Positions 35,193 through 43,398 of a DNA stretch of 64,000 nt are shown in pieces. Under the pieces are notes generated by a model. It worked only from the letters and a program-made list of their open reading frames with translations, searched no databases and was not told the origin of the DNA. The position numbers were made by a program, and so were the translations under genes. The first letter of the stretch is position 1. Each line of letters begins with the position of its first letter. Origin of the DNA: Rothia sp035916755 (GTDB lineage Bacteria > Actinomycetota > Actinomycetes > Actinomycetales > Micrococcaceae); NCBI RefSeq assembly GCF_035916755.1, contig NZ_JAYWIX010000006.1, forward strand, positions 124,001 to 188,000, written 5' to 3'.

Positions 35193-36599
35193 TTACAGCA
35201 GGCTTGCCACGCTGAACACAGCAGCAGCACCGGCGAAGCCCACAACGCCAATGAGGGTTTCCATCACCGTCCAGGTTTTAAGGGTGGTCTTTTCATCCAT
35301 GTTGAAGAAGCGGCTAACTAGCCAGAAACCTGAGTCGTTGAAGTGAGAGAGCACCACAGAACCCGTCGCAACCGAAACCACAAGGGCCGCAAGCTGAATA
35401 GAGTTGAAGTCTGCCGCCAGCACACCGGGGGTAATCAGACCTGCGGCAGTCGTCAACGCTACCGTCGCAGACCCCTGGGCGACGCGCAGAATTGCGGCAA
35501 TGAGGAAGCCGGCAACGATGAGGGGAACACCCAGGTCACCCAGCACATCGGCGAGCGCATCGCCAATTCCTGAGGAGCGCAGCACGCCACCGAACATACC
35601 GCCGGCGCCGGTAATCAGGATGACGGAGCAGACAGCAGGAAGAGCGCCGTCCATAGTCTGTTGGATACCCAGTGCGTGATCCTTGCGCTTGAAGCCGAGC
35701 AGGTACATGGCAATGAGGGAGGTAATGAGCAGGGCAACGGGGGTCTCGCCGAGCAGACGCAGGGTCTGGAACCAGGTTTCATCTGCTGCACTTTCGGGCA
35801 GCACTCCACCCTTAGCCAGGGTGTTAAGACCGGTATTGAGGAAGATGAGGACCATGGGGAGCAGCAGTACGAAGAGCACGGTGCCGAAGGAGGGCGGGTT
35901 GAGGGGTGCGTCCTGGGTTTCTTCATGACCCATGAGAGAGGGAACCGGCAGGTCAATGCGCTTACCGATGAACTTTGAGAAGAGGTAAACGGCAAAGTAC
36001 CAGGTGGGTACCGCAATGATGAGGGAGACCAGCAACAGAGTACCGACGTTAGCTTCGAAGAAAGAGGCGGCTGAGACCGGCCCGGGGTGGGGCGGAACGA
36101 AGACGTGCATAACTGAGAATGCACCTACAGCGGGAATACCGTAGAGCAGGAGGGAGCCACCAACCCAGCGGGCAACGGAGAAAACGATGGGGAGCATCAC
36201 GACCAGGCCGGCATCAAAGAAGATGGGGAAGCCAAAGAGCATGGAGGCAACACCGAGGGCGATGGGGGCGCGGTCTTCTCCGAAGGCAGAGATGAGTTTG
36301 TGGGCAAGTATCTGGGCACCGCCAGAGTATTGAATCAGGGCGCCGAGCATGGCGCCCAGACCAACGAGCAGGGCTACGGACGCCAGGGTTGATCCGAATC
36401 CGCTGAGCATGACGGGCACGACGCTGGCGACGGGGATTCCGGTGGCAACCGCGGTGAGCAGGCTGACGATGATGAGGGCTGGGAAGGCGTGGAGTTTGAA
36501 CTTGATGATGAGTAGGAGCAGGAGCAGGATCGCACCGGTGGCGATGGCAAGGAGTGGCCCAGCGGTGAGGGTCTGGACCCAGTCTTCGGGAAGGGGCAT
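35193..36599 (-). CDS. gntP: Gluconate:H+ symporter (GntP family)
   Basis: A 468-residue permease with 12-14 hydrophobic segments. Family motifs include LGAMLGALIQYSGGAQILA near residue 80, FGFPIFFDAGLVVMLPIVF, and VFVPPHPGPVSAASFFEANVG. The C-terminal half includes ITGAGGMFGGVLRSSGIGDAL. Adjacent gluconokinase (21 bp upstream in the same operon) strongly supports gluconate as substrate, feeding 6-phosphogluconate into the pentose phosphate pathway. Confidence 0.92.
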   Translation of the reverse strand: MPLPEDWVQTLTAGPLLAIATGAILLLLLLIIKFKLHAFPALIIVSLLTAVATGIPVASVVPVMLSGFGSTLASVALLVGLGAMLGALIQYSGGAQILAHKLISAFGEDRAPIALGVASMLFGFPIFFDAGLVVMLPIVFSVARWVGGSLLLYGIPAVGAFSVMHVFVPPHPGPVSAASFFEANVGTLLLVSLIIAVPTWYFAVYLFSKFIGKRIDLPVPSLMGHEETQDAPLNPPSFGTVLFVLLLPMVLIFLNTGLNTLAKGGVLPESAADETWFQTLRLLGETPVALLITSLIAMYLLGFKRKDHALGIQQTMDGALPAVCSVILITGAGGMFGGVLRSSGIGDALADVLGDLGVPLIVAGFLIAAILRVAQGSATVALTTAAGLITPGVLAADFNSIQLAALVVSVATGSVVLSHFNDSGFWLVSRFFNMDEKTTLKTWTVMETLIGVVGFAGAAAVFSVASLL

Positions 36600-36620
36600 T
36601 GATGTGCTTTCGTGTGGGTC

Positions 36621-37139
36621 TTATAGGGTAGGACGCAGGGCGGCCAGTGCCGCGGTTGCAACCTGTTCCGGGGTACCAGAAATATCAACGAGCACCCCGG
36701 CTTCATCCGCTCCGAGGGGTTCGAGAGCGGCGAACTGGGAATCGAGTAGGGAGGTTGGCATGAAGTGGCCTTCGCGGTGCTTCATGCGCTCTGCAATGGT
36801 TTCGCGTGCCCCCGTCAGGTGCACGAAGAGGACGCCGGGGGCGGCTTCGCGCAGCACGTCACGGTAGGTGCGTTTGAGGGCGGAGCAGGTGACGACAGTG
36901 CGCTCGCCGCGGGCGTCCGCGTCCTTAATCCAGGTGGCAATGCGGGCAAGCCAGGGGGCACGATCCTCGTCGGTAAGGGGAATCCCGGCACTCATTTTCT
37001 GAATGTTTTCAGCAGGGTGCAGATCGTCGCCTTCGATGAAGGCCCAGCCGAGTTGATCGCGCAGGGCGTGGGCGATGCTGGTTTTACCGGTACCGCTCAC
37101 ACCCATCACGACAATGTGATGTGTGTTTTCCTTTGTCAT
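36621..37139 (-). CDS. gntK: Gluconokinase
   Basis: A 172-residue P-loop kinase that phosphorylates gluconate to 6-phosphogluconate. The Walker A motif GVSGTGKTS is near residue 13, EGDDLHPAENIQKMSAG is the substrate-binding segment, TCSALKRTYRDVLR follows near residue 83, and HREGHFMPTSLLDSQFAALE closes the lid region. Length and motifs are standard for the GntK family. It is the first gene of the two-gene gluconate operon. Confidence 0.94.
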   Translation of the reverse strand: MTKENTHHIVVMGVSGTGKTSIAHALRDQLGWAFIEGDDLHPAENIQKMSAGIPLTDEDRAPWLARIATWIKDADARGERTVVTCSALKRTYRDVLREAAPGVLFVHLTGARETIAERMKHREGHFMPTSLLDSQFAALEPLGADEAGVLVDISGTPEQVATAALAALRPTL

Positions 37140-37363
37140 GTCTATTATTGTGCACCCATTTAGTTTGTATATCGAATGGACGGGGCACTCAAGACATACG
37201 GCTTCTACCCTTTGTTACAGCAGGTTGGCGTAACACTGTCACAGTTCTACTCATAGGAGCAATATGTGAGAAAGGCTAGGGTTTGACGCACCCGAAGTCC
37301 TAGGCTGAGACCAAGCGCTCCCGGCGCTGTAGTCCCCAAGCAGCCGCACAAAGGAAACCGATT

Positions 37364-37885
37364 ATGACCACCCAGGTAAATATCAGCGAAAAGACCGCCA
37401 CTGAACTGTTCTGCGAGGCTTTCGGCGCCCAGGCAGCAGGCGTTGCCATCATCACCGCGGAGGGCTCCGACGGGCTGCCGGGTGGCCTGACTATCTCGTC
37501 CCTGTCGTCGGTTTCCGCTGAGCCTCCCATCGTGTCTTTTTCTTTCAAGGACCGCACTGGCTCCGCTGCCCGCATCATCGATGCTGATTCCTTCCTGATT
37601 CACCTGATTGGTGCCGATAACATCGAGATCGCCAAACTCTTCTCGGTCAGCAAGGCCGATAAGTTTGGTGATACCTCCACCTGGGACCGCCTACCCACCG
37701 GCGAGCCCCTGCTACACGGGGTGAGCCGGGTGCTGCGCGTCCGCCCCCTGGGTACCCTCGATGCTGGTCCTGCCGTTGTCTTTACCGCTGAGGTCACCGA
37801 CTTCATCCGCCACGATGCCAACGCCACCCCCACCGTCTATCACGCCCGCCGTTTCCACGGTCTGGGTGACCACTCAGCCCTGTAA
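37364..37885 (+). CDS. Flavin reductase family protein
   Basis: A 173-residue split-barrel FMN-binding protein of the flavin-reductase/HpaC type. The N-terminal AGVAIITAEGSDGLPGGLTISSLSSVSAEPPIVSFSF contains the conserved flavin-contacting Ser/Thr-rich loop, and the C-terminal YHARRFHGLG is the usual final strand. It reduces flavin with NAD(P)H, either as a stand-alone reductase or to supply a monooxygenase. No monooxygenase is adjacent. AAAGGAAACCG precedes the ATG. It lies 40 bp upstream of the M20 deacetylase on the same strand. Confidence 0.85.
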   Translation: MTTQVNISEKTATELFCEAFGAQAAGVAIITAEGSDGLPGGLTISSLSSVSAEPPIVSFSFKDRTGSAARIIDADSFLIHLIGADNIEIAKLFSVSKADKFGDTSTWDRLPTGEPLLHGVSRVLRVRPLGTLDAGPAVVFTAEVTDFIRHDANATPTVYHARRFHGLGDHSAL

Positions 37886-37925
37886 TCTAGCGCCCCCGGC
37901 AGGCCCGGGGTTTTAGACTGGTGCT

Positions 37926-39155
37926 ATGACACTCCCTGCATCTCTTCCCTGGATTGAAAAGCTTATTGCCGCGCAGTCCATCAGCCAGACCAGCAACCGC
38001 CCCGTACTCGACCTGCTGGCGGCTGAATTTGAGGCTCACGGCCTGACCCCGCACTACACCTACAGCGAGGACGGTGAGCGCGCCAACCTCTTCGTGACTG
38101 TGCCCGCCACGGACGGTGGTACAGACGGTGGCGTGGTGCTGTCGGGGCATACGGACGTAGTTCCGGTTGAGGGCCAGGCCTGGACGGTCACCGACCCTTT
38201 CACTCCCCTGGTGAAGGACGGCAAGCTTTACGGGCGCGGGTCGTCGGATATGAAGTCTTTTATTGGGTCGGCTATGTGGCTGCTTCCCCAGCTGCTTGAG
38301 GCTAAGCTGGCGAAGCCGGTTCATTTCGCTTTTTCCTACGATGAGGAAATTGGCTGTGTAGGTGCGCCCGCCATGGTCAAAGATTTCAAGGCCCGCGGTA
38401 TCAATCCCGACTTTGCGGTCATTGGTGAACCGTCCATGATGCAGGTTATTTCTGCTCATAAGGGTGCCCACCGCGGCCGGGTGACTTTCAAGGGTATTGC
38501 CAAGCATGCCTCCTTGGGCCCGCACGGGGTTAACGCCCTGGCGCCGGCGGCGGAGTTTATTACGTTCTTTGAGCAGCTGGCCGGTACCTGGCTGTCTGAG
38601 GGCCCCTTCGATGAGGGCTTTGTGGTGCCCTATTCCACCGGCGGGGTGAACTTTGCCCGCGGTGGTATTCAGTACAACATTGTGGGTGAGCATGTGGTTC
38701 TGGAGTATGACTTCCGCACGGTTCCCCAGATGACCACCGACGAGGTCGTTACCCAGATTGAGGCCAAGGTTGCCGGTGATCTTCTTCCTGCCCTCAAGGC
38801 ACGGGCAGCGGACGCTGAGGCCCTGGCTGGCGCTGCACCCGGCGAGTTTGTGGATGCCGTGGGTATCACCCATGAGCTACTGGCTGCCGTCCCTGCCCTG
38901 GGTACTGCTGACGGTGCTGAGATTATTGCCCTGGCCAACGAGTGGGCGGGGCGCCCCGGTTCTGTGGAGGCCCAGAAGGTTACCTACGGTACTGAGGCTG
39001 GGCAGTTCGCCCTCTACGGCGGGGTGCAGGCGGTGGTGTGCGGCCCCGGCGATATCGCCCAGGCTCACACCCCCAATGAGTGGATTGAACTGAGCCAGAT
39101 TGAGGCCTGCGACCGCTTCATGCTCAAGGTGCTGGAGTGGGCTAGCCAGGAATAG
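37926..39155 (+). CDS. argE: M20-family deacetylase (acetylornithine deacetylase type)
   Basis: A 409-residue zinc aminoacylase. The first metal ligand set GHTDVVPVEGQAW lies near residue 76; LYGRGSSDMKSFIG supplies the bridging Asp. The catalytic pair is in SYDEEIGCVGAP, and the dimerisation domain begins at AHKGAHRGRVTFKG. The match is closest to ArgE-type acetylornithine deacetylases, which release acetate from N2-acetylornithine. No other arg gene is near, so a related N-acyl amino acid substrate is possible. Confidence 0.8.
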   Translation: MTLPASLPWIEKLIAAQSISQTSNRPVLDLLAAEFEAHGLTPHYTYSEDGERANLFVTVPATDGGTDGGVVLSGHTDVVPVEGQAWTVTDPFTPLVKDGKLYGRGSSDMKSFIGSAMWLLPQLLEAKLAKPVHFAFSYDEEIGCVGAPAMVKDFKARGINPDFAVIGEPSMMQVISAHKGAHRGRVTFKGIAKHASLGPHGVNALAPAAEFITFFEQLAGTWLSEGPFDEGFVVPYSTGGVNFARGGIQYNIVGEHVVLEYDFRTVPQMTTDEVVTQIEAKVAGDLLPALKARAADAEALAGAAPGEFVDAVGITHELLAAVPALGTADGAEIIALANEWAGRPGSVEAQKVTYGTEAGQFALYGGVQAVVCGPGDIAQAHTPNEWIELSQIEACDRFMLKVLEWASQE

Positions 39156-39179
39156 GGCCGGGTATCTAAACTGGACCCT

Positions 39180-40505
39180 ATGAGTGCCCCATATCACTTT
39201 ATCCCCTACCCATCAGAGCCGGGCCTACACCCGGCCCTGGCCGGTATTCTGACGGTTCCCGTCAGCCTTGAGCGGGCGGGTGAGCCCTCCCTCCTGGTCT
39301 ATCTTCAGGGAGAGGTTGAGCAGGACCCCAACCAGCCACCCGGGCAGGGAAAGATTACCGTCACCTACCGACCCGACACCGTGGCGGGGGTACAGGTCAG
39401 TGCCCTCTATCGCGATGGGCGCGGAGAGTATGAGGACGCCGGCACCTGGCAGATTACCGCCTCGTCGGCTCCCCTACTCGGTGGGGAGGGGCTCCCCGTC
39501 CTCATCGAAGCCAGCCCGGGCACCTTTCAGCCTGTCGTTACGGGTGATGAACTCACCGAGGAGCTAGAGCTCCTCACTGGCTTTTGCCGGGGCGTCCGTG
39601 CCCTGATTAACCGGGAACTGGGCAACCAACCCTACCCGGCGACCTGGCCCCGACTCACGCCCGGGGTGGTAACCTGCTGCAGCAACCTGCCCTATCTCAT
39701 CTCTGCCACACAGGCGACATCCGAGGTCGATGTAACCCTAGCCCTGCCCACCTCTCCGCTGCGCTGGTGGGGGTTCGTACCCGTCCGCCCCTCCGATGAC
39801 ACGGTGCGGGGTCTGGCAGCAACCGCCAGCAGGGCACGGCCTGAGGGCCTGTGGTATGCAGGGTTCTATAGGGACTACTCCCAGGCACAACAGGGCTACC
39901 AGCCCGCCACCTTACGTTGTGTGGCCAGCACCGATACCGATTGCTGGGCACTGAAACTGAGTTGGCTCAACAGCATGACCCTGTATGTTCAGCGCAGCGG
40001 CAACTGGGATATCGTCTATGGCTCCCCGCTGGTAGGGGCCCAGACAAACCTCCCCTTTACCAGGGGCAAATACGAGGTGGCGGACGTCCGCGCCGCCTCC
40101 GCCCTAGAACCCCTGGTGCGGGCGATTCACCGGGATCTCTACGAGGAGCCCGGCCTACCCCCGGTAACGCAGTGGCGTATCGGACCGCATTCAGAAACCG
40201 TGCACCTGGCCCTTGCCAATGACTGGGGAGAGTTCTTCCCCCTCTGGTACGCCGATGAGGGAAAGCCGGCTGAGGACCTTAAGCTGGCCCCGTCCACCCG
40301 GCAGTTACTGGGCAAATGGGCCAGCCTTTGGGAAGACCTGGAATTGGACCCGGAAGACCTCGCCAGCCCCAAAATCCGGGCCTGGCGGCAGCTGGGGGAG
40401 AGACTGTGCGATACCCTCACCAGCGAACTGGGTGCGGGCTACACTGTCAAGCTCCACCTGTTGAGCCGTACCCAGCCCTGGAGCGACCTACAAGACCGCG
40501 CCTAG
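39180..40505 (+). CDS. Hypothetical 441-residue protein
   Basis: No family recognised. The protein lacks a signal peptide and membrane segments and is rich in Trp, Pro and acidic residues. A tail segment from about residue 340 (SETVHLALANDWGEFFPLWY followed by LAPSTRQLLGKWASLWEDLE) resembles a short conserved module seen in many actinobacterial hypothetical proteins. A cysteine pair (GVVTCCSNLPYL) sits near residue 165. It starts 24 bp after the deacetylase and may be in the same transcript. Codon use looks native. Confidence 0.65.
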   Translation: MSAPYHFIPYPSEPGLHPALAGILTVPVSLERAGEPSLLVYLQGEVEQDPNQPPGQGKITVTYRPDTVAGVQVSALYRDGRGEYEDAGTWQITASSAPLLGGEGLPVLIEASPGTFQPVVTGDELTEELELLTGFCRGVRALINRELGNQPYPATWPRLTPGVVTCCSNLPYLISATQATSEVDVTLALPTSPLRWWGFVPVRPSDDTVRGLAATASRARPEGLWYAGFYRDYSQAQQGYQPATLRCVASTDTDCWALKLSWLNSMTLYVQRSGNWDIVYGSPLVGAQTNLPFTRGKYEVADVRAASALEPLVRAIHRDLYEEPGLPPVTQWRIGPHSETVHLALANDWGEFFPLWYADEGKPAEDLKLAPSTRQLLGKWASLWEDLELDPEDLASPKIRAWRQLGERLCDTLTSELGAGYTVKLHLLSRTQPWSDLQDRA

Positions 40506-40589
40506 AGCCGGTCGGTGCAGACTTTTTGGGCTGTGTGCAGAGAAAACCCTGCACACAGCCCAAGAAATCTGCACAGCACCCAGTGGGGA

Positions 40590-41564
40590 CTACTCCCAGA
40601 AGGCCCGCTTCTGCACGACCGGCAGCTGGCCGGTGGGCACGTAGGTGGCGGCGGCGGACGCGGCGGTAGCCTCGGTGTCCTCGCTCTGGGGTAGCACCTC
40701 AGCCGACTTAGACCGGTACATGTGCTTGTTAGCCCACAGACCGAACCCGAGTACAGCCACAGCCAGTACAACACCGACCACCTGGAAGAGTGAGAACTGG
40801 CCGTCATAGTAGAGCTTGAAGAAGGATCCACCCATCATGCCACCGGCGATGGGGGCGCACACCGGCACCCAGGCGTAGTACCAGCGGGAACTTCCCTTAC
40901 CGTGAATAGGCAGCAGGGCGTGCATGAGGCGGGGGCCAAAGTCGCGGGCAGGGTTAAGGGCAAAGCCGGTCTGGCCACCCAGGCCAATCACGAGCACGGT
41001 GACCAAGAAACCAAAGGCCAGGGGCTTGAGCACGTGATTCAGGTTGAGCGCCAGGGCCGAGCCTTCGAGCACGGGGGTGAAGTTCACGCCCACGTAGAGG
41101 GCTGAGAAGACCAGCAGGAAGGTGCCGATGATTTCGGAGAGGGCATTAGTGAAGTAGTTGTGAATAGCGGGCACGGTGGCGAAAGCACCGAGCTTGATTT
41201 TACGGTCTGCGGTGGCTTTCCAGTGGGGCAGGTAGTTGAGGAAGACGAAGCCCGCACCCACCATGGCCCCAGCGACCTGGGCGAGAATGTAGCCGGGCAC
41301 CATGGCCCAGTCGAACTCCCCGTAGGCGGCCAGGCCGATAGAGACGGCGGGGTTGAGGTGGCCACCGGAGTAGGCGTGGGAGGCGTAGACGCCGAAGGCG
41401 ACGGCAAAGCCCCAGCCGAAGGCGATGGTAAAGAAGTTGTCGCCGTGGCCCTTGGAGCGGCGTAGTTCGACGGTGGCAATGACGCCGCAGCCGATGGTCA
41501 CCATAATCATGGTGCCTAGGAATTCGGCTAAGTAGGGACTGATAGTGTTCACGTGTTTCTCCAC
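40590..41564 (-). CDS. glpF: Aquaporin-family glycerol facilitator
   Basis: A 324-residue MIP-family channel. The first NPA loop is in SGGHLNPAVSIGLAA and the second in FALNPARDFGPRLM, where the Asp after NPAR marks glycerol facilitators rather than water channels. Six membrane segments and two half-helices fit. The protein is longer than E. coli GlpF (281) because of a C-terminal extension (SAEVLPQSEDTEATAAS). No glycerol kinase is adjacent. Confidence 0.88.
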   Translation of the reverse strand: MEKHVNTISPYLAEFLGTMIMVTIGCGVIATVELRRSKGHGDNFFTIAFGWGFAVAFGVYASHAYSGGHLNPAVSIGLAAYGEFDWAMVPGYILAQVAGAMVGAGFVFLNYLPHWKATADRKIKLGAFATVPAIHNYFTNALSEIIGTFLLVFSALYVGVNFTPVLEGSALALNLNHVLKPLAFGFLVTVLVIGLGGQTGFALNPARDFGPRLMHALLPIHGKGSSRWYYAWVPVCAPIAGGMMGGSFFKLYYDGQFSLFQVVGVVLAVAVLGFGLWANKHMYRSKSAEVLPQSEDTEATAASAAATYVPTGQLPVVQKRAFWE

Positions 41565-41774
41565 AAGTGTCGGGGGCCAGTATGCCCCGGCGGGTGCCGG
41601 ACCCTTCAGCCCATAGTTTGCTTCACTTGGGTTTAAGTGTGAATAATTGGGTTTTTGACGGCAAGGCTTAGGGGTAAAAGTGCTCTAACACTTAAGCGGT
41701 TTATCGCCCTCTTTTTCAGGGGATGTGACCAAGCTCCCACCAGCGCGTTCACCTGCCAAGACAGGGAGGCTGTT

Positions 41775-41819
41775 GGGCGGGCGTCCGCGGGGATTCTAGG
41801 GGCGGACGCACCCGCCCCA
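41775..41819 (-). terminator. Terminator hairpin made of an inverted pair of the GCGTCCGC word
   Basis: Immediately after the VanZ stop codon, GCGTCCGC (41781-41788) and its complement GCGGACGC (41802-41809) form the core of a stem flanked by GGGCGG/CCGCCC-type arms. It is one of two gene-end hairpins here built from the overabundant word, the other being at 51980-52013. Confidence 0.65.
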
Positions 41820-42458
41820 CTAGCGCCCGAAGAGGCGGCGCAGCTGCCCCGGCAGGGTATGACGATACTGCCAGGTGGCAAGGGCACCCCAGCCAAGGAC
41901 AGCACCCAGGGTGTTGTTGAAAATGTCTTCGGCATCGAAGGTGCGGATAGCGCAGTCATAGTAGCCCCAGATACCGGTCAGCTGGGTCAGCTCAATCGCG
42001 AGAGAGGTTCCAAAAGCCGCGAAGAGAACGGTACGGAAGCTAGCTCCCCAGCGCCAGCGGGCCAAAACCCCAAAGGGTACAAAGAGCAGCACATTCAGCA
42101 GCATCTGCAGCACGTAGATAGAGAAGATAGCGCCGAGCAGGCCGTCGTTGGCTGCAATAGCGAATTCGATACTCCAGCCCAGGAAGAAGCGGGGGTAGGT
42201 ACTGCCCCAGCCATCGGGGCAGACGAAGGAATCGTTATCGGGCAGGGGCAGGAAGGTGTAGGCGATGACTCCGGTAGCGTAGAGCACCAGGACGCCCGTA
42301 GCGGCAATGCGGCGCAGGAGCCTGCGGGCGGGCAGGTGGCGGCCAAACCACCAGAGGGTGGGCACCACAAAAACCATAAGCAGGGCCCAGAGGGAAAGCG
42401 CCTGCTGGAGCACGGGAATCGAGAAGTAGAAGTAGTACCGCATAGCCTTATACGTCAA
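41820..42458 (-). CDS. VanZ-family membrane protein
   Basis: A 212-residue protein with five hydrophobic segments. The VanZ signature is visible in LNVLLFVPFGVLARWRWGASF and SLAIELTQLTGIWGYYDCAIRTFDAEDIFNNTLGAVLGW. Relatives include teicoplanin-resistance VanZ and many uncharacterised envelope proteins; no vancomycin-resistance genes are near. It is 73 bp downstream of the second crcB gene on the same strand. Confidence 0.85.
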   Translation of the reverse strand: MTYKAMRYYFYFSIPVLQQALSLWALLMVFVVPTLWWFGRHLPARRLLRRIAATGVLVLYATGVIAYTFLPLPDNDSFVCPDGWGSTYPRFFLGWSIEFAIAANDGLLGAIFSIYVLQMLLNVLLFVPFGVLARWRWGASFRTVLFAAFGTSLAIELTQLTGIWGYYDCAIRTFDAEDIFNNTLGAVLGWGALATWQYRHTLPGQLRRLFGR

Positions 42459-42531
42459 CAGGTATCTGAGTGATTGAGTGTACCGGCCTTAGCTGGGTCT
42501 TTACAGAGAAAGGCTGAAAACCACCCCGAGG

Positions 42532-42933
42532 CTAGGGGAGTAGACCTAGGGCGAGACCAGCCAAGGCAGCGAGGGTTGCGGCAAGGAGCTGGCCGAGGGC
42601 AAGGACGCCGGTGGCCAGCTTGCCGGGGGCTCGTAGGGTTTCGAGCAGGGCGGTGGAGAAAGTGGTGTAGCCACCTAAGAAGCCCACTCCCAGAATAACG
42701 GTGAGATTTTCTGTAATTACAAAATTTTCCACACCGGGAATAGGCGTGATATGGGCAGCGAGAAGGCCGGTGAGACAGCCCAGAAGAAAAGACCCGGTGA
42801 CATTAATAAAGAATGTCCCTAGCGGCATAGATACTTGCCAGAGCCTTGATGTGAGGGCCTTACCCCAGGCATCAACCCACAGGCGCAGGGCTGCGCCTGC
42901 GCCACCGGCGAGAAAGACTAAAAGATAGACCAT
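42532..42933 (-). CDS. crcB: CrcB-family fluoride channel subunit (second)
   Basis: A 133-residue Fluc protein with four hydrophobic segments that exports fluoride as an antiparallel dimer. Family motifs are GGAGAALRLWVDAW near residue 11, LGTFFINVTGSFLLGCLTG near residue 42 (conserved pore Asn), and GFLGGYTTFSTALLET near residue 83 (Phe-box region). It starts 3 bp downstream of another crcB. Adjacent crcB pairs usually encode the two halves of a heterodimer. Confidence 0.9.
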   Translation of the reverse strand: MVYLLVFLAGGAGAALRLWVDAWGKALTSRLWQVSMPLGTFFINVTGSFLLGCLTGLLAAHITPIPGVENFVITENLTVILGVGFLGGYTTFSTALLETLRAPGKLATGVLALGQLLAATLAALAGLALGLLP

Positions 42934-42936
42934 ACC

Positions 42937-43389
42937 CTACTCCCCCGTTCCACGAGCTGGCCTACCGGCGTGGGGCGGGCGTCCACGCCTCCCCCATCTG
43001 CCTCCGAACTGCCAACCGCCCCAGGCCAGCAGATAGCCACCAACCAGCGAAAGCAGGGCATAGGCAGCAGCCACCCCCCAGTGCCCATCCAGGGCCAGCT
43101 GAGCCAGGGCGAGGGCAAAGGTGGAATAGGTGGTGAACCCGCCAAGAAAGCCGGTGCCCAGCGTAAGACGGAGATCCTCAGCACGAGCAGATAAAGCCCC
43201 TCCCGGGGCAGCGGCAAGCAGGGCACCCGTCAAGAGAGCCAGCAGGAAGGCACCTACCCAGTTCACCACCAGCACGGTTACGGGCAGGGTGCCAGAGACG
43301 GGAAAGGCAGCCAGGAGCAGGGCCCGCGCCAGGGCACCTGCTCCACCGCCCAGAAAGACGAGCCAGGTAGCGCGGAATGTAGGGGTCAT
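42937..43389 (-). CDS. crcB: CrcB-family fluoride channel subunit (first)
   Basis: A 150-residue Fluc homolog with four hydrophobic segments. Motifs are GGGAGALARALLLAAF near residue 14, TVLVVNWVGAFLLALLTG near residue 39, and GTGFLGGFTTYSTFALA near residue 80. The arginine-rich tail is longer than in the second subunit. It begins 9 bp after the histidine kinase stop codon, so the channel is expressed with the two-component system. No fluoride riboswitch is seen before either crcB. Confidence 0.9.
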   Translation of the reverse strand: MTPTFRATWLVFLGGGAGALARALLLAAFPVSGTLPVTVLVVNWVGAFLLALLTGALLAAAPGGALSARAEDLRLTLGTGFLGGFTTYSTFALALAQLALDGHWGVAAAYALLSLVGGYLLAWGGWQFGGRWGRRGRPPHAGRPARGTGE

Positions 43390-43398
43390 TCCCCCAGC

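Noticed and set aside
40528..40561. Intrinsic terminator between the 441-residue protein gene and glpF
   Set aside because: The 13-bp stem is perfect, but the T-run precedes rather than follows it on the plus strand, and there is none on the minus strand. It may still block read-through as a bare hairpin.
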